Positions 46,579 to 59,826 of a DNA stretch of 64,000 bases are shown here, piece after piece. The first letter of the stretch is position 1; every line of letters begins with the position of its first letter. The DNA is from Diphasiastrum complanatum. Lineage: Eukaryota; Streptophyta; Lycopodiopsida; Lycopodiales; Lycopodiaceae. The stretch covers positions 21,835,605-21,899,604 of the forward strand of contig CM055113.1 in the NCBI GenBank assembly GCA_029204225.1. The letters are read 5' to 3'. The notes under the pieces are model-generated. The model did not search any database. It was not told the origin of the DNA and saw nothing but the letters and a program-made list of their open reading frames with translations. A program made the translations under genes and the position numbers.

Positions 46579-47306
46579 TCACACGTGTGGACTGTCCACA
46601 ACATGTACTTGTGATCTCCTAAGGTGTGTAGATGCACCAAGATCAAGACTAGATTGAGATTCAAGTTCTATCTTTGATTCTATGGCAAAAACACACTACT
46701 ACATGCATTCAATCACTTCCAACTCTCACTCACACGTGTGGGAAGTATTCAAAAAATAATCTAAGAAAAAACAAGCTGCTCTCCTCGGGTAGAGAGAGAA
46801 AAACCATCACGAGCTCTCGGGTAGAGAGAGAAAGCTAAAAACTCAATAACTCACAAAATCCATAAAATCATCAAATCAATTAGATCCAAAATGAGGAGTA
46901 CAATGATACTAGTAGATCCACGAGCTACCACTATGCTTAACTATGATTGGACCATATATTGTCACCTCTTGATCCTATTGGATCATTGATCCATACACCT
47001 CTTAATTCTATTGGACTATATTCAAGCACACCTCAATTTCCTATTGGACCTCACAAGGTTCCACTTCTAAATCCTATTGGACCTCTTGGAATTCATCAAA
47101 CAAAAGCTTTACACTTGTCTACACTCTAATTGGCATGTGTTTAGCCTCTTACTCTATTTTGGCTCAATAGTGGCATTACAAGTGGAAGTGCATAATTTGC
47201 CATCTATGCCAAATTTATTCCTATCAACATCCTACACCTAGATGCTTGATGTAAAAAACATAAGACCCCAATATCTAACGTAGATAATCTTTTTCAATTC
47301 TTCACA
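46579..47306 (-). repeat. 5' LTR of element L (about 728 bp)
   Basis: It matches the 3' LTR but has an extra TTGGACTATATTCAAGCA-like segment near 47000-47025, and its inner end is shortened. The 3' LTR ends CGTGTGAAATTCAACA. This one goes from CGTGTGA directly into ATCAGAGCCC. Confidence 0.9.
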
Positions 47307-47311
47307 TGATC

Positions 47312-48750
<1,439 letters not shown>

Positions 48751-50290
48751 AATGTTTCATAGGTGAACCAAGTGTGGAGCTTCTGTTGGAGTTAATCTTA
48801 CTCCTACTCACATGAATTCATCTTGTAAATATCCATTCTCTATAACAATGGATATTCAAAGCAGAGCAAGGGTCAAAAATGTTTAAACATAACATCGTGT
48901 CTAAACACATTACTTACCAACGATCTTTGTAAGCTTGTATATATACAATAAATGAGATCATATGAGAGATTGTTGTATGAATCAGAGTTCATATGTGAAC
49001 TCCATTGTATTAGACTATCTGACTCCCTATAGTTGGAGAACACAAGAGAGAGTGAGAGCAATTCAAAAAGTAGAGACATTGTCTTAATCTATAATCAGCA
49101 TAGTAGGATCACAATGCGTAACACAATACTACTGTGAACTATTTTCGGCGCAAGATTTGCGATCTGATAGTTGTCATCACAATAGCTAATATACATATTC
49201 TCTATTTTCTATATTTGAATTAATATCGTCGAATGTCTTCTGATTATTTCTCTATGTTACTATTACTCGCTCTAACGACTCGTGTAGAATATATGACACG
49301 AAGAGTGCATGGCTATCACAGACACCTGATCATATCACTCTCTTCATGGTTGTCTAAGACACCTACACAAGTATCCTAAATGTTTGATAAGTGAACTTAG
49401 TGTGGAGCTTCTATTGGAGTTAATTTTACTCCTACTCACCTGAATTCATCTTTTGAGTACTCTTGTAAATATCCACTCCCAATAACCGTTCTACAGTTTT
49501 ACTCACATACTCGAACAGTCTGCATAAATACATGGACATTCAAAGCAGGGCAAGGTTGACTCGACACTTGACAATACGCGAGTTTGAATCTCACATCAAC
49601 ATCTCCATCGACATCAACTCGACAAAGTCAAGACGATCGACTCACCTTGACTATCTGAAATCCTCGATTGTCAACTGGAGTTGTTCTTATGTTGAATCCA
49701 ATATAGACTATGTCACCATTTAAACTTTATGTCATGCAGTAACTTCAGAGCTTCACGACTGTTATCTATACAGTTTACACTAAAATGTTTAACCTTGTCT
49801 TGTAAACATGACATCGTGTCTAAACACATTCGTTAGCCACGATCTATGTTAAGCTTGTATATATACAATAACTAAGATCAGATGAGAGATCGTTGATGTG
49901 TAGATCATAGTTCATATGTGACCTCTATTGTATCAGACTATCTGACTCCCTAGAGCTGGAGAACACAAGAGAGAGTGAGAGCAATTCAAAAAGAGACATT
50001 GTCTTAATCTGTAATCAGCATAGTAGGATCGCAACGCATAGCGCAATACTACTATGAACAATTTTCAAGCACATGAAGTTGTGATCTGATCGTTGTTATC
50101 ACAACATCTAATATATAGATTTCCTATGTCTTATATATGCATTAATATTGTCGAAGGTCTCCAAATAATTACTAATACTCACTCTAACGATCACATAGAA
50201 TATCTAACATGAAGAGTGCATGGTCATTGTAGATGTTTGATCATATCGCTTTCTTCATGGTTGTCTAAGACACATACACAAATATTCTTG
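48751..50290 (+). repeat. LTR-like block in tandem duplication, about 630-bp period
   Basis: AATGTTTCATAGGTGAAC (48751) and AATGTTTGATAAGTGAAC (49379) start two copies that share long blocks. Examples are GTGTGGAGCTTCT, TAACATCGTGTCTAAACACA, TATCTGACTCCCTA, GAGAACACAAGAGAGAGTGAGAGCAATTC, CATAGTAGGATC and CTTCATGGTTGTCTAAGACAC. The second copy has about 300 bp of extra sequence (49480-49785), including an ORF of no known type at 49532-49723. Divergence is roughly 10%. It directly precedes a primer-site-like region and copia gag, so it is probably a doubled or nested LTR. Confidence 0.75.
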
Positions 50291-50363
50291 TAATTGAAAG
50301 AACAATATAAGTAACATTCTAATTCTGCAATTTGATCCCGTTACTTTTCGCTACCAACAGAAT

Positions 50364-50444
50364 TTGTATCAGAATTGATATCCACGCACCAATAGAGTGG
50401 TTTAGAGCTGATATCCACGCACCAATAGAGTTTTATCAGAGCAA
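50364..50444 (+). other. Degenerate primer-binding-site region with 33-bp tandem repeat
   Basis: After the apparent LTR end GCTACCAACA come TTTGTATCAGAAT (50364), a 33-bp unit with GATATCCACGCACCAATAG at 50377 and 50410, and TTTTATCAGAGCAAG (50431). Each unit is preceded by a TATCAGAGC-like core in a different state of decay. Confidence 0.6.
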
Positions 50445-50559
50445 GTTCAAATTGCATACAATTCATAGCTAATTACTATTCTTTAGATTGTTCATTAACC
50501 ACATAAGGTACATCCATCCTCAAAGATCTAGTTGATCAATAAGTTCAACAATGATAATT

Positions 50560-51724
50560 TCCACATGTGAAAATTCATGATGAGGATGATACTCATCAAG
50601 AAAGAACTTTGGGAATACGTCAATGGTTCAGCAGCCAAACTGGCCAAAACTGAAATGATGACCACTTGGGAAGCAAAGGATGACAAAGCATTAGCCATTG
50701 TATCTCTGAAGCTTAAAGATTTACAAATAGCTCACGCAGCCAACTGTCCACTTCCAAAGAAGCATGGGACACATTAACTGGTGTGTATGAAATGTATCAA
50801 CTCATCCCTTTTTGATAAAGAAGTTCCTATTCTCAAGATGAGTGAGGGGACCTCAGTCATTGATCATCTGAACGAATTCAAACAATTGCTTACTAGCTAG
50901 CTGCAGTAGTACCAATATCAGACGAAGACGCTAATATGTCACTTTGTCTAGTCTTCCTCCATACGAAAATTTAGTATTGCTTTTGAGCAATACTCATGAG
51001 CTGTCTCTATAGAAGCTCACAACAACTTTATTGTAGGGAGAAGTAAGAAGAAAAAGGTTATCGACATCCAATCGAAGATAGTTGCCCTCTATTCGACTAA
51101 GTAATAGTCCTAGAAGTAGAAAACTTCAAAGGACAAGAAGACCAAAGCTGAACGGACTAATTCAAACTAGCACCAACAACACGATCGACAACAACAAAAG
51201 CCAATGACCAAGCTCTTCTGCAAGTACTACAAGACAACCAACCATGACATCAAGGACTGTCGAGTTCTCAAGCACAACGAAGCAAAGAAGAAGATGCAGC
51301 AGTAGCATGAAGGAGGTTTTGACTCTACCAAAAACTCCCATGAACACTGTTGATAGTACAAGATCAACAAAGTATAGATGCCCTATTATTGTATCTCGAT
51401 TTAGGTGCTTCTCAGCACATGACTCCATGCAAATTCCTATTTGAAGAACTCACACTAGCAGATTCGAAGTACATCTACTTCGGTGACTCAAGTGCACACC
51501 ATATTGAAAACCAAAGATCTATCCGCCTTCAGCTTCCAGATGGTAATTCGACATTGCTTAATGGTGTACTTTATGTACCCAAATTGACAAAGAATCATTG
51601 TCTATTAGCAAGATCACATATCAAGGCTATAGAGCTTTGTTTAATTCAAAGGAATGTATTATCTTGGATAAAAGTTGCAATGAAATCCTCTCTCCAAACA
51701 GATAACGTAATTTGTATATCTTGA
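50560..51724 (+). pseudogene. Ty1/copia gag and protease fragment (element H, 5' part)
   Basis: The gag block RMILIKKELWEYVNGSA and DDKALAIVSLKLKDLQI (50577-50777) is typical of copia gag (DUF4219/UBN2 type). Frameshifted gag traces follow, then the zinc knuckle CKYYKTTNHDIKDC (about 51220) and protease LDLGASQHMTPCKFLF (about 51400), where L replaces the S of DSGAS. The post-protease segment QLPDGNSTLLNGVLYVPKLT leads to 51724. Integrase and later parts are not contiguous and may resume at 57165. Confidence 0.85.
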
Positions 51725-53580
51725 ATCATGAAGCTCACTTGTCTAGTGGTTAGCTTACTTGGCAACCAAATGTGTGGGCTTTTTAATGTATGAAATAAAC
51801 CTTGAACTCACCAACTATGGCTGTGTTTGAAATTTCAGATGCATTACAACCTACAAGATTTGATTGACTCTTCATGAGCACCCTTTACACATATTCTATA
51901 TATGGATGAATGAGATACATTATCGTTATCACTATTCCACTGTTGTACTGGCCTCTTGCATTTGACAATTTGAATTGTGCTTTCACATCAATTATGGTCT
52001 TGCCTTATTAGATCAATCTGTTCAATGAATTCATGAACTGTTTTTAAGGACACGGCACCAACAATTGAAGTTCTCCTTCTCAAGTGCACTGTATCAAGTA
52101 GATTTTAGAATATGAGCCTTTTGACCCCAATGTACCAGTAAACCAATGATGAATTTTCTCATGCACTTTGCCAAATTGCAATAATCATATCTCTCTCTAC
52201 AACTTTGTAAATTGTCACAATACCAAGCCTAAACTCCTACAAATACAGCCAATGCATGAAAGCTAATAAATAGCTCACCCATGCCCCTGATGGTAGATTG
52301 TTAAATTTTTATCTTTGATGAAATCAAAGGTAATATGAACCTATTTTAAATACTTGTACATACTTATAAATAAGTTAGTCTACATAAATCCAATAGTCTA
52401 GGACCGAATTGAAATAATAAAAAAAGAAATTGATACATAGAGTCAAAATGTAACTACTAAAAGAGTGGATCAAAATATTAGAATCAAAATAGAATTTCAA
52501 TTCTCAAGGTTGAAATAGAATTTTGATTCACAAGCTCAAAATGTGAAATGTAGACCATTGTAATAGCAAATCAAACTATAGAGTCAAAATAAACTCCGGG
52601 ACAGAGCGGCGTGTGGAACACATAGTTGAAACACGTTGAATATGTGACTGGACTAAAGATTGAACAAATTTTAACTAAATTTGTTTTGATCTTGCTGTAG
52701 TTATCTCAAAGATGAATATGACGGTGCAAGAATCAACTCTGAAGTGACAGGGATTTCAAATTTTAAGTATGCGCAAAGATCCTAAACTCTGTACAAGGTG
52801 ATCTGAAGATGGATAGATAAATGAAAATGTGTTCTTGATATGGTTTATGGAAGACTCTCATGCAGTAGCTATTTCGCATGCAAAAATCAATCACACAAAA
52901 GGGATGAAGAGGAACAAGGAAATAAACAAACTGTACAGAGAGTGAGAACTGTATGGAACTTGCACTTTCATTCATCAACATTGATAATTCACCTTGACTA
53001 TTGCAATATCCCATTGGTCTTGTAGAGTAATGAGAAAAACTCTGATATGCCCTTGTCAAAACAAGGCAGGTTTGGTGACACTGAAATCTACCATCAATGA
53101 TAGCAGATATAGCTTGAGATGCAGGTATGGTTGAGGTATTGTGTCCTAAGTACCTCTCTGAGCAAGAGATTCAGAACTGAATCTTTTTCGATTCTTAGAT
53201 TTATTGTGTATTGGCACATTGGAAATCTTACCAGCATGTGGAAAGACAAATAGATTTGAGGTTGCAGAAGGGAAGAAAAATCTGTCAATTCTTTGTGGAG
53301 GTTGCTCTTGGTTGGACATTGTCGCAGATGACGGAATATTGGTTTCACTTTCTTCCTACAAGGACTCATTTCATATTAGTGTCTTTTGCATTATGGAGTT
53401 GGTGAATTGTGTGGTAATGTAGAAGTTTGCAAGAAACTTCTCGATTGAGTAGCAGGTTTAATTGTTGGTTACTATGGTGCTCAAGTTGTTGTCGTGGTGA
53501 GTATCCTATCGTGATTCATAACTGATGTGGTGGGCAGGTAGGATCTTACTTGGTTGTTTTGGACAGTCTTTGAAACTGTG
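51725..53580. other. Unassigned insertion DNA within the nested copia region
   Basis: No recognised domain. Near 52490-52580 the phrases CAAAATAGAATTTCAATTCTCAAGG and TGAAATAGAATTTTGATTCACAAGC form a short imperfect direct repeat. The ORFs at 52763-53059 (-) and 53094-53422 (both strands) have no motifs. Near 51740 CTTGTCTAGTGGTTAGCTTAC looks like a tRNA A-box, but no B-box follows. Confidence 0.4.
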
Positions 53581-53599
53581 TTTTCTGACACAATCGGGA

Positions 53600-54605
53600 C
53601 ACTCGGCGTGGTACTTGGTCTTGACTAATCAACCATAGAGTGGCCGGTTTCGCCACAGATGAAACATCTGTTGTTCAATGGCCCTTGTGTAATGACATAG
53701 CCATCTTGTATGGCTAGCGGTTCTGGACTTTCAGGTGGGTATTCTTAATAACTCAAGGAATGTCCAGATTGTGACGGTTGGTCTTCATATTGTTGGATGG
53801 CATGTGCTTGGATATGCTGATATAGGACAAGCATCAGCAGAATGCGTAGCCCGGCAGTGTGGGCATGATATTAGTTTTTGTCTATAAGGTACATGTGTAG
53901 GGTTTGGCTGACCAGGCGTACTGCATTGGATAGACTTCAGGATATTTTGAAACTCATTGGTGAGTTTTTCCATTTGTAGTTGATGTTGCTGATTAAGCAA
54001 CTCCAGTTGTGATCTCCAATGCTGATCTCGAGTGTTCTCGATCGGCTTCGACTCATGGACAGGAGCACGAGGTGCTTTTCTTTCCCTAGGTTCATCAACA
54101 TCTGATCCTTTATCTTCTTCCTTGATGGCATCAGACATAGCTAACTTGAGGCTCGTATATTCGTCATTGGATTTAAGCTCGCGTCTTATCCATCTTGGAA
54201 GGCCGACTAAAAACCAGATGATGAACATTTGGTTGGAGGGTTGTTCTTGTACTTGACTTTTGAGACGTTTGAATCGCTTGATATAGTCTCATACATGTTC
54301 ATCTTTTGCCATCTTGATGTTACTCAATTTGACAAAAGGACTCTCTATCAAACGAAAGGGCTTAAAATGCTTGATAAAGGAGTACTCTTTCAAAATTGAA
54401 AATCAAGGTTAAAAAACCAGTCACGTGCTTTACCGATCATGGTCATGGAAAACAGTTGGACCATAGCATCGGGGGATGTTTCACCGTAAAGGTCGCACAC
54501 ATTCTCAAATATTTGCAATAATTTTTGAGGGTCCGAATTGCCGTCAAACTTGGATAGATCCAACTTGGGTGTTCTCTTCTCAAGATGCAGTGCTACCCAA
54601 CACAT
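53600..54605 (-). pseudogene. Ty3/gypsy gag relic
   Basis: On the minus strand: PKLDLSKFDGNSDPQKLLQI and GKARDWFFNLD (54605-54390), the retrotransposon gag (capsid) signature of gypsy elements. Then comes a second piece (54228-53785) with a long Gln/Lys helical stretch and a CPHCRATHSADAC knuckle-like motif. Near 53660 the knuckle CFICGETGHSMVD appears, with Asp where the last Cys should be. A frameshift separates the two capsid pieces. No gypsy pol follows in place, so it is truncated. Confidence 0.85.
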
Positions 54606-55626
54606 GACCTCTCACAAGGAATGATTTACTGAGTATGCAGCTTACAGCAGAAATCAATTCATCTACCTCGGAGATTCAACCACCATACGTGTGGAAGGTA
54701 AAGGGACAGTCAAGATCACATTCAAAAACGATCTTTCTATTTGTGTTTTGAATGTTCTTCACGTTCTTTAGCTATCTAAGAATCTGTTATCAGTATCTAA
54801 GATAACTGATGAGGGCTACACTATTGCTTTCTCATCTGAGCAGTGTATAATCTTCGATGAAGATACTACTTTGACTACGTGTACTAGAGTCAGAAATCTA
54901 TATGTACTCTTTGATTTAGTTGCATTAGCTAGTATATCCAATGAAAATGTAAACGATCATACTATTCTGTGGCGTAGTCGATCTGGGCACATGAATACAA
55001 GATCACTTTTCTATATGCATTGTAATAATTTAGTTGATGGATTGTATTTTCCTTCTTCATTAGATAGGAAATATTTCTTTTGTGAATCATGCATCTATGG
55101 CAAACACTCTAGAAGCAATTTCCCAAATCACATTCCATCAAAACAAAGCAAGTATTGGATCTTGTACATAGCGATCTTTGTGGCCCAATGCCAACTTCGT
55201 CCTTAGGAGATGCAATCTATTTTATCACTTTTATAGATGATTATTCTAGATGGTCTATAGTTACAAAGTTTATGATCCATCCACCAATGTAGTAATTGTC
55301 TCCAGGAATGTAATCTTCCAAGAACATACATACTATGATTTTAAACACCATTGATAAACAGTGCTATGTCATTTCATCCTATTTTATGCAGCATGGAATC
55401 TTCCAACGTTGATGTTTCTTCTACAAGACCTGTAGCTACAGCTACAGAAGCCGAGCAACGGACAACAGTACCTGTCATCAGACTAGACCTAGCTAGCTCG
55501 AGCATATCTGAAAAAAATCTAGAAGAAGCATCATCGCATCCTGGTCAACCAGACGTCCTGTTGGCTAATTTTGACGAATCCCCAAGATACTTGGCCAGAG
55601 CTACCCAAGAACACCTCTCACCTTAG
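54606..55626 (+). pseudogene. Second Ty1/copia fragment: protease, preintegrase, integrase start, spacer
   Basis: It starts at the protease (HMTSHKE, about 54605) and runs through QFIYLGDST and SKNLLSVSKITDEGY. The preintegrase LWRSRSGHMNTRSL (about 54970) and the zinc-binding CESCIYGKHSR (about 55085) follow, then the integrase start (SLGDAIYFITFIDDYSRW, about 55205-55250). At about 55255 it jumps to a region normally found after integrase (VSRNVIFQEHTY) and a Ser/Thr/Glu-rich spacer (to 55626). Most of the integrase catalytic core is therefore deleted. It has several stops and belongs to a lineage different from the 50.6-51.7 kb protease. Confidence 0.82.
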
Positions 55627-57160
55627 ACCGATGAGGTCTCTGAAAAGACGAGACTAACAAAGACTAAGAGCCAAGGAATTCTAGTTAGTAATGACAAGCA
55701 AGAACTGTATAAGCCTCATGGTAAATTCTGAAAGATGGAATGATCATGTAGGAACTAGTATTTCTAGGCAAAGTAATAAATGCAAGTAGACCCCTCTTAA
55801 AGAAAGTAGAGTGAGACACCTTTTGATGGTGACCTCTAGTGGAGAGCATTATTCCACTTGTGATTTGTGTAATGTGGAAATGCCACTAGGATGCCACCTA
55901 AGGAGCTCTATTGCTTATTTAAGAGATTTCCTCTTTGAGAAGAGGAGCTTTTTGTGTATTGTACCTACTCCATGCTGAAATGAGAAGAGCCTCCATGAGT
56001 TTGGTGCGTCCATTGAGCTCCTTGATCATGCTTATTTCTTGAGTGATGCATCCATGATCTTGCCCTTCCCTTCTATGTGTGGTTGTGGATAGTAGAGTGG
56101 ATTAGAGGTTGAATCTTAGGCAATCATTGATCTATTGTCATTCTACTAAAAATTGACAAATGACTATTTATTTTTTTAGCTTTTTATTGTTCTCTTTCTT
56201 GAAGTAAAAAACATATGAATCTGATGTTGTAGTAGAAGATAGGCCATTTCTTTCGATTTTCTCTTGTAATAACGTACAAGATACTCTAGACAAGGTTAGA
56301 GCTTGCTGGGTAGAAATAATTATTATTCGATTGTTGTAAGCTTAATGAATACTTGATTGAATATTCATAATTGCATATAAATCATCTTAGATTGTAGCTA
56401 TTGTAGACATCTATTCAAGAAGGTTCTTGAAAATATTAAGATGATTTGAAATAGAATCTCCATTGAATGAGAAAATTTTCTTTCTTGGATAAAGCTTGGA
56501 TGTCTTATATCTAATGTCATAGATTGTGCTTTTCCCATGCTTTTTTGGAGGTTGTTGCAAAATGGTATTGTATTGGTAGAAATCAAAACCAATGAACTCC
56601 CATTTTGAAACTGTGACTAGATACAATCTGAGGAAAATTGCACAATATTGTTTTGATAAAAATCAACAAACATATTTCTTTGACAAATGAATGTTCCTAT
56701 TTGAAGTCTGATTTGAATTTTGTGATGTAGCTTTAATACCATATCCAAAAATGATAAATGCGCAACATCTTTGTCAACACATCTATCTATTCTTGAATAG
56801 TTATGGAATATTATTCTAAAATTGCATAACCGAAGGGTAATCTAGACTTTAGAAAGGATCATGTTTGCTCAAATATAGATTATAAAAGAAACAAAAAATG
56901 ATAGTTGAAAGTAGGCAATGCACGCTGCTTTTATTCATAGAAATTCAGACTTTAAATAATTAGCTATTGCATCTCTACAAATTTTGATCTATAATAGATT
57001 TGTGATCCTAATTCACTAAATAATCTACTACAACAATAACGTCTTTTTATAACCAACTAAAATATTGACGAATCACATTTGTTTACAATTGTGCATAATC
57101 GCCCTAACAATCTGCTCTGATTCTCATAAAATAATGCCAGGCGCTCAGTACTTCTATTCA
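55627..57160. other. LTR-like and unassigned DNA
   Basis: No domain is recognised. The stretch 55790-56110 (GAGTGAGACACCTTTTGATGG onward, with ATTTAAGAGATTTCCTC near 55918) has the look of an LTR with a possible transcription start, but I found no partner copy. The stretch 56160-57160 is AT-rich without features. Confidence 0.35.
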
Positions 57161-57164
57161 TGCA

Positions 57165-59700
57165 AATAAAAGTTTACTTTGGCATTATAGACTTGGTCAC
57201 TTGAATCATGTTGTTGTACAACAAATGTCTAGGCAGTCTATTTTACTTGATCTCGACTATCCTCGTGATGAAGTTGAGTTACCTAGTTGTCAAGACTATC
57301 TAGTTGGTAAACAGACTAGGAAACCATTTAAATCAAGCCATTGGCATATTGCTAGAGGATTGTTAGACATTGTACATTCATACATTTGTGGGCCGATGAA
57401 AAATCCTTCGATGAAGGATGCAAAGTATCTTATAGCTTTTATTGATGAATTTTCCAGAAGGACTACGGTGTACTTTATACAGAAGAAATTAGAAGCCCTC
57501 AACTACTTCAGAATCTTCAAGGAGCATGCAGAAAAGGAGACTAGAAGGACGATCAAGGCCCTAAGGTCAGAAAATGGTGGAGAATATATCTCTACCGAGT
57601 TTAAGGAGTACTGCCAAAGCCAAGACATTGAGTAGCAATTCATCATTCCTTACAGTCCTCAGTCTAATGGTTTAGCCGAGAGGAAGAACTGTACCCTGGT
57701 TGAATCAGCCAAATGTATGCTAGCGCATGCATCACTGCCCAAGAGATTCTGGGCCGAAGTTGTCTCCACTACAGCTTACGTCCAGAACAAATGTTCGACC
57801 AAGGCCCTCTCAAACAAGACACCTCATGAGGTGTGGACAGGCTCTAAGCCTTCAGTGAAGAACCTTAGATTGTTCGGATGCGTCGCCTACGCGGAGATAC
57901 TGAAAGACACGAGAAAGAAATTGGACTTCCAAGGTCTCAAGATAATACATACAAGCTGTATGATTTTGATACCCAACAAATCTTGTATAGTCGAGGTACA
58001 GTCTTTATCGAGGATCAGTTTGTCGACATCAAAGGCAAGGATATTGCTCCAAAAGAACCTTCATCACCTGCCATTGACACGACAATCCGAGCTTCTGGCT
58101 CAGGCGTGTCCATTGTCGATCCACTACTTGACAGCAAATTAGACGAAGACGTTGTTGCTACGAACCTTCATCACCTGCCATTGACATGACAATTCAAGCT
58201 TCTGGCTCAGGCGTGTCCATTGTCGATCCACTACTTGACAGCAAATTAGACGAAGACGTTGTTGCTACCTAGCAACAAGTCCCAAGAGTGGTTCATCAAT
58301 CAAATCCTCCCAAAAGATCAAGCCGAGTGTGCACACGGCCCAGAAGGTATACTTCAAAGTCTGCATGTCTCTTGATACAAGAACTGATGACAGTTGAAGA
58401 GGAACTCAGCTAACCAAACTCTGATCTCTGGAGAGAAGCTACTGGTCAAGAACCAGATGTGGTCACTAATTGAAGCTCCTATTGGCTGCAATATCATTGA
58501 TTGCAAATGGATCTTTAAGATCAAATAATATGCCAATGGAGCAATTGGTCAAAGGAAGACAAGACTGGTAGCATGAGGATTCACTCAGATCTCCAACGTC
58601 GATTACATCAAGACTGTCATTCTAGGTTTCAAGCATTTGTCGATCCGAGCCCTCCTATCTTATGCTGCAACTGCCCACCTCTACGTTCTGGAAGGTATGA
58701 AGAATCATGTCTATAAACTCCATAACGTAGTCTACAGCTTGAAACAATCTGCCAGAGCTTGGTTTCAGAGGATCAACACATTCTTCATCAAACAAGGATT
58801 CCAACCAGCACTGCTGATTGCAACATCTATTCCAAGTTAGTGCAGCAATCCTTCATTATCATCACCTTGTATGTGGATGAAACATTGCTTTACAACAACA
58901 ATACCAATTTGGTCAAGGATTCTAATCAGATTATGTTTTCAGAGTTCGACATGACTGATCTGGGCGAAGCTTACTTCTGTCTGGGCACTAAGATCCACAG
59001 AGACAAAATGAGATGACTGATTTATATCACTCAACAAAGGTATCTTCACAATGTTCTTGATAGATACAATCTAATGAATTGTAAATTAGCTCACTCATCG
59101 ATGGATCTAGGTCTGTATTTGTCAAAAGACCAATGTCCCCAGACCAAGCAGGAAGAGGAGCAGATGAGAGAGTATCCTTATCGATTGATACTTGGATCTC
59201 TCATGTACACAATGGTCTGTACAAGACCAGACTTCTCTTTTGCAATAAGCTCACTCAGCCAATATATGGCTAATCCTGACATTACCCATTGGAAGGCTCT
59301 CGTAAGAGTCATGAGGTAAGCTACCATGGATCAGTGCATTTGTTATGGAGATGTAAGCAACGACAATCTTCATCAGCTCAGTGGATATTCTGATGCAAGC
59401 TAGGGAGGAGATGTAGACAATAGTAAGTCCACATCTGGATTTACATTCTTCTTCAATGGTGGTCCTATCTCATGGAACAGTCGTAAGCTGCTTCTCAATC
59501 TATTAAGGAAGCATTTTGGTTGAGAAATTTACTGTCAGACATTAATTTGTATCAGTACAACCCCACAATTTTATTCTGTGATAATCAGAGTGCTATTGCC
59601 TTATCGGCAACCCTAGATTTCACTCTAGGAGTAAGCATATTAAAATCAGATACCATTACATCAGGGGCAAGGTTCTCAACAAGGAGGTGAGCTTAACGTA
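57165..59700 (+). pseudogene. Ty1/copia integrase-RT-RNase H, probably 3' part of element H
   Basis: Preintegrase LWHYRLGHLNHVVV (about 57180) leads into integrase: VHSYICGP, FIDEFSRRTTVYF, RSENGGEY (E replaces the usual D), a TAG at about 57633, and SPQSNGLAERKN. A spacer with a 107-bp tandem duplication follows. RT comes next: LKQSARAWFQRIN, then ITLYVDETLLY near 58865, where the second catalytic Asp of YVDD is Glu. RNase H traces (CTRPDFSFAISSLSQYM, SGYSDAS-GGD, CDNQSAI) run to about 59700 with stops. It ends at a purine run before an LTR-like region. Confidence 0.87.
58055..58268 (+). repeat. 107-bp tandem duplication in the pol spacer
   Basis: GAACCTTCATCACCTGCC at 58055 and 58162 begins two 107-bp copies with very few differences (CACGACAATCCGAGC versus CATGACAATTCAAGC). 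The unit is not a multiple of three. The differences are C-to-T or G-to-A, as expected from deamination. Confidence 0.93.
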
Positions 59701-59813
59701 CTGTAGAACGTAGGACATGGTTGCATATATATTCACGAAGGCATTAAGTATTAATGCACACAACAAGTTTTGTGCATTGCTTAGTCTAAAGATCAAGGCA
59801 TTCACGAATCCAG

Positions 59814-59826
59814 ATTAAGGGGGAGT
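59814..59826 (+). other. Polypurine tract
   Basis: GATTAAGGGGGAG lies directly before TTGGATTTATCTC. It follows the end of copia RNase H in the usual place for the plus-strand primer, so an LTR should start at about 59827. Confidence 0.65.

Larger units (their letters stand above)
41129..47306 (-). mobile_element. Element L: nearly intact Ty1/copia element, family 3
   Basis: A full-length minus-strand element flanked by TGATC. The 5' LTR is at the right (46579-47306) and the 3' LTR at the left (41129-41837). Between them are a leader of about 700 bp and gag-pol (45832-41856). The LTRs differ by roughly 2% plus one 20-30 bp indel, so insertion was fairly recent. It lies about 200 bp upstream of the LINE and 2.4 kb upstream of the BTB start, in the same orientation as both. 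Confidence 0.95.

Noticed and set aside
51735-51770. A-box-like CTAGTGGTTAGCTTAC suggesting a tRNA-derived SINE
   Set aside because: No B-box or terminal repeat follows at a suitable distance.
52763-53422. ORFs of 60-98 codons on both strands
   Set aside because: No motif, overlapping on opposite strands, in AT-rich transposon-nested DNA; most likely chance.
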